DNA of 64,000 nucleotides from Convivina praedatoris (GCF_933208505.1 NZ_CAKOEU010000002.1), one strand, 5' to 3'. Counted from the stretch's first letter, positions 40,967 through 49,822 are shown. Notes: generated from the sequence alone by a model not told the origin. Numbers and translations are program-made.

Positions 40967-41725
40967 ATGACATTGTTAGAACTACAGCATATTCAAAAAA
41001 GTTACCAGGAAGGTTTGAAAAGTAAAGTTGCTTTAAAAGATATTTCCTTTGGTATTGAATCTGGCGAATATGTCGCCATTATGGGTGAATCTGGAGCCGG
41101 AAAAACGACCCTGTTAAATATTATGGCTACCTTGGATAAGCCAACCAGTGGCAAGATTGAATTAAATGGAACTGATTTGAAGAGCTTATCAGAAAATGAA
41201 GCTGCTCATTTCCGTCGTGAAGAATTAGGATTTGTTTTTCAAAATTTTGATTTATTAGATACGTTTAATAACCGCGACAATATATTTTTACCGCTTGTTT
41301 TGTCTAAAGTGCCAGAAAAAGAGATGCAAGATCGTCTCACTGGACTAGCGGAACAATTGGAAATTACTGATTTATTGGATCGTTATCCGAGTGAGATTTC
41401 TGGGGGTCAAAAACAACGAGTGGCTGCTGCTCGGGCGCTCATTACTCATCCAGAGTTAATTTTGGCTGATGAACCGACTGGTGCCTTGGATTCTCACAGT
41501 TCTGCTCAACTTCTGGGATTATTTGATCAAGTTAATCAATTGGGACAAACAATTTTAATGGTTACTCATAGTGCTTTAACAGCCAGTTACTCTAAGCGTA
41601 CGCTTTTCATTAAAGATGGCATTATTTATCATCAACTTAATCGTGGCGAGTTAACTCAAAAAGAATATCTGGATAAGATCTCAACTAGTTTGAATGCTAT
41701 CATCAGTGGTGGGAGCGTTAACTAA
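40967..41725 (+). CDS. BceA-like ABC transporter ATPase (antimicrobial peptide resistance)
   Basis: A 252-residue ATPase. Walker A is GESGAGKTT, the Q-loop lies in FVFQNFDLLDTFNNRDNI (a BceA/MacB group hallmark), the signature is ISGGQKQR, and Walker B is LILADEPTGALDS. It pairs with the ten-helix permease that begins on its last base. Such modules detoxify cell-wall-active peptides such as bacitracin or lantibiotics by removing them from lipid targets. Confidence 0.93.
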   Translation: MTLLELQHIQKSYQEGLKSKVALKDISFGIESGEYVAIMGESGAGKTTLLNIMATLDKPTSGKIELNGTDLKSLSENEAAHFRREELGFVFQNFDLLDTFNNRDNIFLPLVLSKVPEKEMQDRLTGLAEQLEITDLLDRYPSEISGGQKQRVAAARALITHPELILADEPTGALDSHSSAQLLGLFDQVNQLGQTILMVTHSALTASYSKRTLFIKDGIIYHQLNRGELTQKEYLDKISTSLNAIISGGSVN

Positions 41726-43680
41726 TGGTTGAATTGAAATTAGCATGGCATAGTTTAACTAGGAATTGGCAGCGTTACACCCTATTTGTTTTATCAAGCA
41801 CCTTGTTAGTTGCTATTAATTATATTTTTGTTAGTATTTTGCAAAATCCAAGCATTAAAGCACCGACCAATAATGGAAAAATGGTGATTTCAGTTGTGGC
41901 GATTGGTTTTGTCTTTATTGCTTTGCTATCACTGATTTTCATGTTTTACGCTAACGGATTTTTAACTCGACAGCGCAATCAAGAATTGGGTATTTATAAT
42001 ATTTTAGGAATGACCCATCGTGAGCTGAATGTAATTGTTTTTTTTCAAAACAGTATGATGTATGTGGTAAGTCTAATAACCGGGTTACTGGTTGGTATTT
42101 CTTTTCAAGAGTTAGCCTTTTTAGTACTTCGAAATTTACTGGATAATGATCAAATAGTTGGGAATACAGCTTTTTCATCGGTGTTACTCATTGCGACGTT
42201 TTTCCTAGTTATCAATTTACTGATTTATCTCCGAGATATTTTCAAAATGCGCCGGTTAAATCCAATCAATTTGTTAAAAGCAGCCCGTCAAGCGCCCAAA
42301 GAACCGAAAGCTCGTTGGATTATCGGGGGATTGGGAATAGTCATTTTAGGAACTGGCTATTATCTATCGGTTACCACTAAACCTAGTCTATCAGCGATTA
42401 TCCTATTTATGATTGCGGTAGTGCTGGTAGTAATTGGTACTTATTTCCTATTTATTGCCGGCAGTATTGTTATTTTGAAGTTGTTACGCCAAAATAAGAA
42501 ATTCTATTATCAACCGAATCATTTTATTTCAGTTTCGGGGATGCTTTTTCGGATGAAACAAAATGGTGCGGGCTTGGCATCAATTTGTTTGCTATGTACG
42601 TCAACTTTAGTAGTGTTGACTGCAGTCATCAGTCTATTTGCTGGTTCTCAAAAAATTATGGAAAATTTCATGCCCTATGACATGTTCATGACCAGTAGCC
42701 AGCCACTGAATCAGACACAACAAAAACATATTAAAGAACTAGCCACTGATAATCATTTGAAGATCAGTAATCAACGGCAATTAACAACCTCTTATTCAAC
42801 GCCAATTAATATTGCGAATGAACATCAGGTTAAACCTGAATTTAAAGATATTAGCCTTAAAAATTTGAATTTAACGGCTACAACTGTTGAACAATATAAT
42901 CAGTGGCAGGGTAAGCATCTTAGTGTCGCTGACGATGAGCTATTGGTCTATTCACCAAAAGAAAGGTTAAAGACTGACATTTTAACCATCAATGGGATTA
43001 CTTATCATATCAAGCAAATTAGTGATTTTGATATGCCAGATAGTTATGCGGATTCTGCTCCTAAAATGATGTATTTATTTGCTAACAATAGAGAAACAGT
43101 CGAAAAATTGTTAGCTCATGATGAAACGAATGATGCTGTACCAACTGGATTTAATAAAAATATTTTTGTGTTTAATGTGCGGGGGACTCTTAATCAAAAA
43201 CTAACGTTTACTAAAGAAGTCAAAAAGTATTTATCTAATTTAGAAGGGAATGTTGATTCTAAGTCAGAAATGGCACAGGCTTTTAAAGCTATCTTCGGTG
43301 GCTTACTATTTGTCGGAAGTTTAATTGGTATTACGCTAAGCATTACCACTGCACTGATTATTTATTATAAGCAGATTTCTGAAGGATTAGCTGATCGACA
43401 TAACTTTGAAACGATGCAACGTGTGGGCTTAAGTTATAAGGAAACGCAAAAGGCAATTCATAGTCAAATGTTAATGGTCTTTATGCTACCAATTGCCGGG
43501 GCGGTGATTAACTTAGGCTTTGCTTATCCAGCCTTAAGGAGTGTCTTTAAAGTCTTGGGTGTCTGGGATCAGGGCATCTTTGCCAGCGTAGCGTTATCAG
43601 TAACGGTCATCTTATTTATCTGTTATATTATTGTTTATCTCTTAACAACTCGAGTTTATCATCGGATTGTTAACGGTTAA
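41725..43680 (+). CDS. BceB-like FtsX-family permease (antimicrobial peptide resistance)
   Basis: A 651-residue permease with ten predicted membrane helices. A large extracellular domain lies between helices 7 and 8 (about residues 320-520), the site of peptide recognition. The start MVELKLAWHSLTRNWQRYTLF and the RNQELGIYNILGMTHREL stretch are typical of the family. The ATG overlaps the BceA stop by one base. The strong terminator after it is shared with the convergent metal-sensor gene. Confidence 0.92.
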   Translation: MVELKLAWHSLTRNWQRYTLFVLSSTLLVAINYIFVSILQNPSIKAPTNNGKMVISVVAIGFVFIALLSLIFMFYANGFLTRQRNQELGIYNILGMTHRELNVIVFFQNSMMYVVSLITGLLVGISFQELAFLVLRNLLDNDQIVGNTAFSSVLLIATFFLVINLLIYLRDIFKMRRLNPINLLKAARQAPKEPKARWIIGGLGIVILGTGYYLSVTTKPSLSAIILFMIAVVLVVIGTYFLFIAGSIVILKLLRQNKKFYYQPNHFISVSGMLFRMKQNGAGLASICLLCTSTLVVLTAVISLFAGSQKIMENFMPYDMFMTSSQPLNQTQQKHIKELATDNHLKISNQRQLTTSYSTPINIANEHQVKPEFKDISLKNLNLTATTVEQYNQWQGKHLSVADDELLVYSPKERLKTDILTINGITYHIKQISDFDMPDSYADSAPKMMYLFANNRETVEKLLAHDETNDAVPTGFNKNIFVFNVRGTLNQKLTFTKEVKKYLSNLEGNVDSKSEMAQAFKAIFGGLLFVGSLIGITLSITTALIIYYKQISEGLADRHNFETMQRVGLSYKETQKAIHSQMLMVFMLPIAGAVINLGFAYPALRSVFKVLGVWDQGIFASVALSVTVILFICYIIVYLLTTRVYHRIVNG

Positions 43681-43712
43681 AAAGGAAACAAGTTTAACTT
43701 GTTTCCTTTTTT
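43679..43712. terminator. Bidirectional terminator after the Bce module
   Basis: AAAAAGGAAACAAGTT pairs perfectly with AACTTGTTTCCTTTTT over 16 bp. It overlaps the stop codons of both convergent genes. Confidence 0.85.
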
Positions 43713-44037
43713 ACTGATCTTTTTGATAGCTATAATGATGATCCTGATGTAAAACCACATGGGCACTGTGTTCATAGGCCATTTCAACAACTGCTAAAAT
43801 ATGGGGATCCGTTAAACTATAGCGGATCTTTTTACCATCTCGTTGGGTGGTAAGTAATTGGTGCTTTCTTAAAAGTGATAATTGATGGGAAACCATGGAT
43901 TGTTCTAATTTTAAGGCTGTTACAATTTGACTTACACTCAGCGGTTCTTTTTCTAGGAGCAATAAAATCCGTAGTCGGGTGGGATTGCTCAGTAGTTTAA
44001 AAATCAAGCTGGTTTCATGTAATTTTTCAGTATTGAT
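43711..44037 (-). CDS. ArsR/SmtB-family metal sensor of CzrA type, apparently with an ATC start
   Basis: A winged-helix repressor (IFKLLSNPTRLRILLLLEKEPLSVSQI, QSMVSHQLSLLRKHQLL). The C-terminal helix carries D-x-H-x10-H-x2-H (DPH, then HSAH), the alpha-5 zinc/cobalt site of CzrA and SmtB. The CxC of CadC-type sites is absent. The start is unusual: an in-frame stop lies upstream, and the only start with a good ribosome site (GGGAAGG, 8 nt away) is ATC at 44037, giving 108 residues and the expected N-terminal helix (NTEKLHETS). A TTG at 44007 would truncate that helix and lacks a site. It is the second gene after cadD. Confidence 0.85.
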   Translation of the reverse strand: MNTEKLHETSLIFKLLSNPTRLRILLLLEKEPLSVSQIVTALKLEQSMVSHQLSLLRKHQLLTTQRDGKKIRYSLTDPHILAVVEMAYEHSAHVVLHQDHHYSYQKDQ

Positions 44038-44052
44038 AAGCGGGGCCTTCCC

Positions 44053-44622
44053 TTAATGAAAGAGTAACTGATAGATGTGAGTTAAAAAACCACTATCAAA
44101 GAGGACGTAGAGACCAATCAGGATGTAGCAAATTTTCATTAATTGTTCGCCAAAGCGGTTAATTAAGCTTTGAATCAGGTGATTGCGTTCAATTAATTTT
44201 AGCAGAAAAACAATTAGAACGGTTAGGGCACTAGTATAAATCAAGGTTTGTAGGAAGGTTGTTAGGCTTTCGCCCAATAGGACTGGTAGAAAAATGGATA
44301 AATTACAACCGGCACAAACTGACAGATAGGTGATTAACACGGCTAGCAGTGGCGACTTTTTTGTGACAGTTTCATTGTCATCATCGTCATCCTTAAAGGC
44401 TAAGTAAATTGGAATAATCCCTAGGATACCTAATAACCATTCCGGTAAAAAATTTTCGAGTAATTTTCCGGCCATGAAACTAAGAATCATTAAAATTAGA
44501 TTCCCAAGCAGGTAACCCAGTAGGACTTGCGATAGGGGATATTTTTTTAATAGGAATAATAGCATGATGAAGAAATCTAAATTGACCGCTACAAAAGTTA
44601 AGGTTAAAAGTGTGATATTCAT
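44053..44622 (-). CDS. cadD: CadD-family heavy-metal (cadmium) resistance transporter
   Basis: A 189-residue membrane protein with about five or six helices. The N-terminal NLDFFIMLLFLL segment and the SVCAGCNLSIFLPVL motif are hallmarks of CadD. An acidic loop (DDDDDNE) separates the two halves. It confers cadmium, and sometimes zinc, tolerance. It is the first gene of a two-gene operon with the CzrA-type sensor, and a palindromic site lies in its promoter. Confidence 0.9.
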   Translation of the reverse strand: MNITLLTLTFVAVNLDFFIMLLFLLKKYPLSQVLLGYLLGNLILMILSFMAGKLLENFLPEWLLGILGIIPIYLAFKDDDDDNETVTKKSPLLAVLITYLSVCAGCNLSIFLPVLLGESLTTFLQTLIYTSALTVLIVFLLKLIERNHLIQSLINRFGEQLMKICYILIGLYVLFDSGFLTHIYQLLFH

Positions 44623-44636
44623 ATTGTTATCCTTTC

Positions 44637-44656
44637 ATATGAATATAATATCATAT
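44637..44656. promoter_or_regulatory. Candidate metal-sensor operator upstream of cadD
   Basis: ATATGA and TCATAT are separated by 8 bp in an AT-rich segment (44637-44656) 15 bp before the cadD ATG, in the position of ArsR/SmtB-type operators. Confidence 0.5.
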
Positions 44657-44682
44657 ATTAAAAACATAGTTCCGATATTTAT

Positions 44683-44733
44683 TGACAATCCGTCATTATA
44701 TTGACGTTTTGTCATTTTGATGATAACCTGTCA
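44683..44733. promoter_or_regulatory. Three tandem 13-bp inverted repeats spaced by 19 bp
   Basis: TGAC-N5-GTCA occurs at 44683-44695 and 44702-44714, and TGAT-N5-GTCA at 44721-44733. Start-to-start spacing is exactly 19 bp twice. They lie 28-78 bp before the TetR-type gene and are its probable autoregulatory operators. Confidence 0.7.
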
Positions 44734-44760
44734 ATACTATTAAGATTGGTGAATATATTG

Positions 44761-45291
44761 ATGCCTAAAGAAACTTTTTTGAATCTAAGCGCAGCTAAGC
44801 AGAATCGTATTGAGGCCAGTTTAGCTACTGAATTTTCGGGTTATTGTTTGCTTGATGTCAGCGTAGAGCGGATTGTAAAGGGGGCCAATATCTCCAGAGG
44901 CTCCTTTTATACTTACTTTGAGGATGTTGATGATGCTTATTTATGGATATTAAAGCAAATTGTGGCGGATATTCATCAAAATGTGGGACCCGAAGATTCG
45001 TTGGAAAATTTATTAAAATTTATCCAAGATGTAGAAAATAATCCAAGTTATAATTTCCTACGGAACTACTATTTGATTAATCGAGCTATTTTAGAATTAC
45101 ATCGATATGAAAAAGAATTTAATGGCACCGGAATTCCATCCTTAGAATTTGAACAATCTTTATTGCCTTGGATGACTAATTTAGCAGGGCATGAATTGAT
45201 TCGGCAGTACTTTTGGCATCCGGCCGATAAAAATCAGATTATAGAACGAATTCAAGCCATAGAACAATGGCATAAAGGAGCAAATAAATGA
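44761..45291 (+). CDS. TetR-family regulator of the adjacent ABC exporter
   Basis: A 176-residue protein. The N-terminal 50 residues give the TetR helix-turn-helix: NRIEASLATEFSGYCLLDVSVERIVKGANISRGSFYTYFEDVDD-type. The C-terminal ligand domain is not assignable. The ATG at 44761 is preferred over an upstream in-frame start, because it lies after the operator array and homology begins there. Its TGA overlaps the ATG of the permease gene (ATGA), so it is the first gene of the exporter operon and probably represses it. Confidence 0.88.
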   Translation: MPKETFLNLSAAKQNRIEASLATEFSGYCLLDVSVERIVKGANISRGSFYTYFEDVDDAYLWILKQIVADIHQNVGPEDSLENLLKFIQDVENNPSYNFLRNYYLINRAILELHRYEKEFNGTGIPSLEFEQSLLPWMTNLAGHELIRQYFWHPADKNQIIERIQAIEQWHKGANK

Positions 45292-46347
45292 CATTTTTAG
45301 CGATTCGTGAAATGAAAAAAGAAAAATTTCGTTATGGTTTAGTAATCGCTGTTATTACCATGATTAGTTTTTTTGATTTTTATTTTAAGTGCTTTAGCTT
45401 TTGGGCTATCCCGTGAAAATACGACTGCAGTAGAAGCATGGCATACTAACTCGGTGGTAATGAGCAAAGATGCTGATGGCAATTTAAGTCAGTCTCTCTT
45501 GACTGCCGATGATCTTGCTGATTATGCCGTTAATCAGGACCAAGCTCAAGTTGCTTTAACGCCCGGTATTATGAAGGGGGCTGGTTTACGTGAAGGGGTG
45601 ATGTTTGTCGGCATCAACGCCGATGATTTGGTCAGCCGGAGTATCACTTTAACGAAAGGGCATCTATCCCAAAATAGTGATGAGTTAGTTGTATCTGATA
45701 AATTACGGCAAAAGGGCTTTAAATTAGGCCAAACTGTCGAATTAGGTATTAATAATCAGAATTTTAAAATTGTTGGTTTTGCCAAAGATGCCGAGTATAA
45801 TATCGCACCTGTCGCCTATGGGGATATTAAAGAATGGAGTAATGTTAAGGGCGTTTCGAATCGTTTTGTCGCTAGTGGGGTAGTTTCTAAGAAAACGCTA
45901 GTAGCCAAATCAGACCAAGTTAAAGCCTACAGTAAAGCGCAATTTTTGAATAAAATGCCGGGTTACAGTGCTCAAAATAGTACTTTCTTGTTTATGATTG
46001 TGTTCTTAATTGTCATTTCAGTCATTGTGGTTACGATTTTCCTCTATATTTTGACGATTCAAAAAGTTGAAAACTTTGCTGTTTTACGGGCTCAGGGGAT
46101 TCCGAGTCGCTATTTAGCTCTCAACACGCTCAGTCAAACCGTCATTATTATGGTTTCCGCAGTGGCCTTAAGTGTAATTTTGGCCTTACTGGTTAGCTTG
46201 GTGATTCCAACCCAAGTACCAATGTATTTTGATATACCATTAATCTTGCTAACGGGTCTGGGCTTAGTTGTGATGGGCACGTTGGGGTCGTTAATTCCAA
46301 TGGGGATTATTGCTAGAATCGATCCAGTAACCGTGATTGGGGGATAA
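45288..46347 (+). pseudogene. DevC/MacB-type ABC exporter permease with a frameshift in a T7 tract
   Basis: The gene opens with ATG at 45288 (AAGGAG 7 nt upstream) and reads MTFLAIREMKKEKFRYG, LVIAVITMISF. At 45368-45374 a run of seven T residues shifts the frame and a stop follows within 15 codons. With six T the frame would continue as FLIFILSALAFGLSRENTT and give a 352-residue protein with four membrane helices and a periplasmic domain, the normal DevC layout. The 3' part (QKVENFAVLRAQGIPSRYL, VTVIGG) is intact. It may be decayed, phase-variable or a sequencing error. Confidence 0.85.
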
Positions 46348-46352
46348 AGTTA

Positions 46353-47030
46353 ATGGAAAAATTAGTCTTAAAAAATATAACGAAGCAATTTGGTAGCGAT
46401 ACTAATCTGGTAACTGCCTTAGATGATATTAATTTTACGGCTGAAGATGGCCAGTTAACTTTAATCTTGGGACCTTCTGGCTCTGGAAAAAGTACTTTGC
46501 TAACGATTCTTGGTGGGCTCCAGCGCCCCAGTCAGGGACAAGTGGCGATTAACGGTCAAAATATTGATCAACTATCAACTAAGGAGGCTGATCAGTTCCG
46601 TTTGGATCATATTGGTTTCGTACTCCAATCCTATAATTTGGTGCCATATTTGAATGTAAAGGACCAATTTACCCTAGTTGATCAAGTCAAACCTAAGGGC
46701 AATGTAACGGCCCAAAAATTTGAATCTTATCTAAATACTTTAGGCATTACTAAGCTCATCAATAAATTTCCTACCGAGTTATCGGGTGGACAAACGCAGC
46801 GAGTGGCAATCGCTCGAGCCTTATATACTAATCCAGACTTCATCTTGGCCGATGAACCAACGGCAGCCTTAGATAGCAGTCGCGTTGAAGAAGTTGGGCA
46901 ATTATTTAAAAATATTGCCGTTCAAGAGGACAAAGCGGTTGTCGTGGTAACTCATGATTTGCGTTTGCGAGCCTATGCTGATCGGATTTATCAGTTAGTA
47001 GATGGTAAGATTTCTTTAGAAGAAATTTAA
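46353..47030 (+). CDS. DevA/LolD-type ABC exporter ATPase
   Basis: A 225-residue ATPase with Walker A GPSGSGKST, Q-loop LQSYNLVPYLNV, signature LSGGQTQR, Walker B FILADEPTAALDS and switch His in VVTHDL. It starts 5 nt after the permease frame ends and is the third gene of the TetR-led operon. Because the permease frame is broken upstream, export by this pair is doubtful in this strain unless the tract varies. Confidence 0.92.
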   Translation: MEKLVLKNITKQFGSDTNLVTALDDINFTAEDGQLTLILGPSGSGKSTLLTILGGLQRPSQGQVAINGQNIDQLSTKEADQFRLDHIGFVLQSYNLVPYLNVKDQFTLVDQVKPKGNVTAQKFESYLNTLGITKLINKFPTELSGGQTQRVAIARALYTNPDFILADEPTAALDSSRVEEVGQLFKNIAVQEDKAVVVVTHDLRLRAYADRIYQLVDGKISLEEI

Positions 47031-47031
47031 A

Positions 47032-47142
47032 TTAGTAATTATTTTGCCAATTGATTGCCCGTTGAATTAGAATTATCAGTTTTTCTTTAACGGCCGACGG
47101 CATGGCCTGCCGTTCCAAATCTGAAAAAGTTGTTTTTTCCAT
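47032..47142 (-). CDS. 36-residue reading frame, possible small protein or remnant
   Basis: The minus strand has GAGGA 7 nt before ATG (47142) and encodes MEKTTFSDLERQAMPSAVK, followed by EKLIILIQRAINWQNNY and TAA. The amphipathic helical look and good ribosome site argue for translation. It runs convergently into the ABC ATPase gene, ending 1 nt after that gene's stop. Function unknown; it may be the 5' end of a lost gene. Confidence 0.4.
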   Translation of the reverse strand: MEKTTFSDLERQAMPSAVKEKLIILIQRAINWQNNY

Positions 47143-47225
47143 GATTATTCCTCTTGATTTTTATACAAGTTACTTTAACCTTAATGTATTCATTAATCTA
47201 GTACTAAATAAGGAGAATTGAAACT

Positions 47226-47615
47226 ATGCCATTAATGCGTATTGATGTGATTAAGGGTCATGATGACGAATATTTAAAACACTTGTTAGACATTGCCTAT
47301 GAGGTTCAGGTGGATGTATTTCAAACTCCAAAAGCTGATCGTTATCAAATTCTAACCCAACATGAACCTTTCGAAATGCAGATTCTAGATACTGGTCTGG
47401 GAATTGAACGTAGTCGCGATATTGTCGTTTTTAACTTGGTAACCCGCCCGCGTTCAACTAAGGCTAAACAAGCCTTTTATCAAACCGTGACCGAGCGTTT
47501 GCAGCAAGAATTAGGCTTACGAAAAGAAGACATTATGTTTAGCTTAGTGCCCAATAACGACGATGATTGGAGTTTCGGTAATGGGGAGGCTGAGTTTTTA
47601 AATGGTAAATTGTGA
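47226..47615 (+). CDS. Tautomerase-family protein
   Basis: A 129-residue protein beginning MPLMRIDV, so Pro2 becomes the N-terminal proline that acts as catalytic base in this superfamily. The length is double that of 4-oxalocrotonate tautomerase, as in the fused malonate semialdehyde decarboxylase or cis-CaaD-like group. Substrate unknown. AAGGAGA precedes the ATG. It is monocistronic with a terminator. Confidence 0.82.
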   Translation: MPLMRIDVIKGHDDEYLKHLLDIAYEVQVDVFQTPKADRYQILTQHEPFEMQILDTGLGIERSRDIVVFNLVTRPRSTKAKQAFYQTVTERLQQELGLRKEDIMFSLVPNNDDDWSFGNGEAEFLNGKL

Positions 47616-47620
47616 ACAAA

Positions 47621-47649
47621 AGCTGAGGTGAAAAACCTTGGCTCTTTTT
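47621..47649 (+). terminator. Intrinsic terminator after the tautomerase gene
   Basis: AGCTGAGGT pairs with ACCTTGGCT (two G-U pairs) across GAAAA and is followed by CTTTTT. Confidence 0.75.
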
Positions 47650-47651
47650 AA

Positions 47652-47680
47652 TTGACAAAGTAATTTATGAGGATTATGGT
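47652..47680 (+). promoter_or_regulatory. Promoter of the PadR-DHA2 pump operon
   Basis: TTGACA (47652-47657) and TATGGT (47675-47680) are separated by 17 bp. A long palindrome begins 8 bp after the -10. Confidence 0.65.
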
Positions 47681-47688
47681 ATGTCGTA

Positions 47689-47713
47689 TTTACCGGTCGT
47701 ATCGACCGGTAAA
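47689..47713. promoter_or_regulatory. Candidate PadR operator
   Basis: TTTACCGGTCG-TAT-CGACCGGTAAA has perfect 11-bp arms and covers the predicted transcription start. It is the strongest palindrome of this intergenic region, directly before the PadR-type gene. Confidence 0.7.
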
Positions 47714-47730
47714 ACTGTTGGGAGTTTTAT

Positions 47731-48273
47731 ATGTATGATTTATTGATTCTAACGCTATTAAGCTCAAGGACAATGTCTGGTTATAAGTTGGCTTTAATCT
47801 TGGGATCTTCGGTGATGCCCAGACGGAAAATTTCCAACGGTATTATTTACCCTCTGCTCACAAAATTAGAACAAAAAGGGTATATTGAAAGCCGTTGTGG
47901 TGATAGTCGGAATGCTAAAGTTTATGAAATTACTAAGGCGGGGAAGCAATACCTTCAACAGTTGATGCAGGAACCGGTCACTCAAGATGGCAATCGGGAT
48001 AATATTTACTGCTTTAAATTTCGTTCATTTGGTTATTTAAACAATCAACAAAGGTTAGCAATTTTACAAGAATATCAAGTAGCAATTGAACAAGATTTGG
48101 CTGTCTATGATGATATTTTGCCGCATTTTGTTGATTTATCTCAGCGTTTTCCAGAGCAAAGTGAGTATTATCAATGGGTGATTCGGACAGTCAGCCTCCA
48201 GCAACAACTTAGCCAAACTAAGTTGACTTGGGTTCAAGATAATTTAAATCAGCTAAGTCAGAAAGAAAAATAA
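47731..48273 (+). CDS. PadR-family transcriptional regulator
   Basis: A 180-residue protein. The N-terminal winged helix is MYDLLILTLLSSRTMSGYKLALIL with NGIIYPLLTKLEQKGYIES and the wing RNAKVYEITKAGKQYL. The C-terminal helical domain mediates dimerisation. It lies 1 nt upstream of the DHA2 pump and is probably a drug-responsive repressor of both. GGGAG precedes the ATG. Confidence 0.9.
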   Translation: MYDLLILTLLSSRTMSGYKLALILGSSVMPRRKISNGIIYPLLTKLEQKGYIESRCGDSRNAKVYEITKAGKQYLQQLMQEPVTQDGNRDNIYCFKFRSFGYLNNQQRLAILQEYQVAIEQDLAVYDDILPHFVDLSQRFPEQSEYYQWVIRTVSLQQQLSQTKLTWVQDNLNQLSQKEK

Positions 48274-48274
48274 T

Positions 48275-49822
48275 ATGCAAAGCAAAAATACGAAAAAATG
48301 GTGGGCCTTATTCGCCCTTTCACTGGGTGTATTCATGGGACTGCTTGATATTACAGTAGTTAATGTTGCCCTCCCAACCATGGTGAAGAGTTTTTCAACA
48401 ACTTTTAATGACCTACAGTGGGTTGTCAATGCCTATACAATTGCCTTTTCGGTGATTTTACTGGTCGTATCCAAGTTGGGGGACATGTACGGTCGTAAAA
48501 AAGTTGTCCTAATTAGTATGTTGGTGTTTGTCATTGCTTCAGCCATTAATGGCTTGGCAACAAATTTACTAATCTTAGATATTGGACGAGTTGTGCAAGC
48601 CTTTGGTGGCGCGGGATTAATGACCTTATCAATGGCCTTGGTTGCTTCTAATTTTGGTGGGCCCCAACGGGGTACAGCACTGGGGATTTTAGGCTCAGTA
48701 ATGGGCCTATCAACCGTGTCTGGTCCGCTAATTGGTGGATTATTAGTGGAATCTTTTGGTTGGCCCGCTATTTTTTATGTCAATGTTCCAATTGGTATTA
48801 TTGCGGCAATTCTAATCTGGTTTACCATTGATGAAACGCCCAGCTATGGTAAAGGTCAAAAGATTGATTGGTTAGGGATGTTTCTATCAACGGCAGCAAT
48901 TTTCTTTGCGGTCTATGGCTTGGTTGAAAAGGAAAATCATCCCCATCTACCATGGACTGATTTGAGTATTGCGGCTTGGTTAGTAGCCGCAGTGGCGCTC
49001 TTATTAATTTTTATTTTAGTAGAAATGCGTTCTAATCATCCAATGATGAATTTGAAATTATTTAAGAATGCTAACTTTGTTGGATCTGTCATTGTGGCCT
49101 TTACTCTTGGATCGGCAGTTTATGCCAGCAATATCTATTTGACTTCGCTGATGCAAAATTATATGGGCTACTCGGCTTTTGATACCGGAGTTCGCCAACT
49201 AACCATGACTGTTTGGAATCTGATTTTAGGACCAGTCACTGGCTATCTTGGGGCCAAATATTCGAAGCGTAAAATTATCTCAGCCTCGCTGCTCTTAGCT
49301 GGGATGGGCTTTTTGCTTCTAGCCAATGCGATGACCACTAAGTTGACCTATATGCAATTAGTACCAACGTTAATAATGCTGGGAATTACTAATGGCTTGG
49401 TGAATCCGATGTTAAATACGGCTGGACTAGAAGGCGCAGCACCCAAAGAAATTGGCATGGTTTCAGGTTTGTTGAACGTGTTCCGTCAGTTGGGTACGTC
49501 GTTTGGTATTGTTATTTTAGGATTGGCCCAAACCAGTCACTATGATCAGTATCTAAATGCTCACTTTAGTTTTTCACAGGTACCGCTAGCCATGGCTGAA
49601 AGCCTCAAACAGACCTTAATTCAAGCTGGTCCGTTTTCTGGAAACACCATTGCTTATAGCTCTAAGTTGCAAGATTTACCGTTTGTTAAAGAATTACAAG
49701 GAGTTGTTTGGAACGCCTATTGTAGTGGGATGCGAGGATTGGCTTATACGGCCATGACCATTGTTTTAATTGGAGCAGTTGGTGCCTTTTGTTTATTAAA
49801 GGACAATTCTAAAAGTAAATAG
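48275..49822 (+). CDS. DHA2-family MFS multidrug exporter (EmrB/QacA type)
   Basis: A 515-residue protein with 14 predicted membrane helices. FMGLLDITVVNVALPTMVKSF holds the DHA2 helix-1 motif with the acidic residue, LVVSKLGDMYGRKKVVL is MFS motif A, and LGSVMGLSTVSGPLIGGLL is the antiporter motif C. It exports drugs by proton antiport. It is cotranscribed with the PadR-type gene. Confidence 0.93.
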   Translation: MQSKNTKKWWALFALSLGVFMGLLDITVVNVALPTMVKSFSTTFNDLQWVVNAYTIAFSVILLVVSKLGDMYGRKKVVLISMLVFVIASAINGLATNLLILDIGRVVQAFGGAGLMTLSMALVASNFGGPQRGTALGILGSVMGLSTVSGPLIGGLLVESFGWPAIFYVNVPIGIIAAILIWFTIDETPSYGKGQKIDWLGMFLSTAAIFFAVYGLVEKENHPHLPWTDLSIAAWLVAAVALLLIFILVEMRSNHPMMNLKLFKNANFVGSVIVAFTLGSAVYASNIYLTSLMQNYMGYSAFDTGVRQLTMTVWNLILGPVTGYLGAKYSKRKIISASLLLAGMGFLLLANAMTTKLTYMQLVPTLIMLGITNGLVNPMLNTAGLEGAAPKEIGMVSGLLNVFRQLGTSFGIVILGLAQTSHYDQYLNAHFSFSQVPLAMAESLKQTLIQAGPFSGNTIAYSSKLQDLPFVKELQGVVWNAYCSGMRGLAYTAMTIVLIGAVGAFCLLKDNSKSK

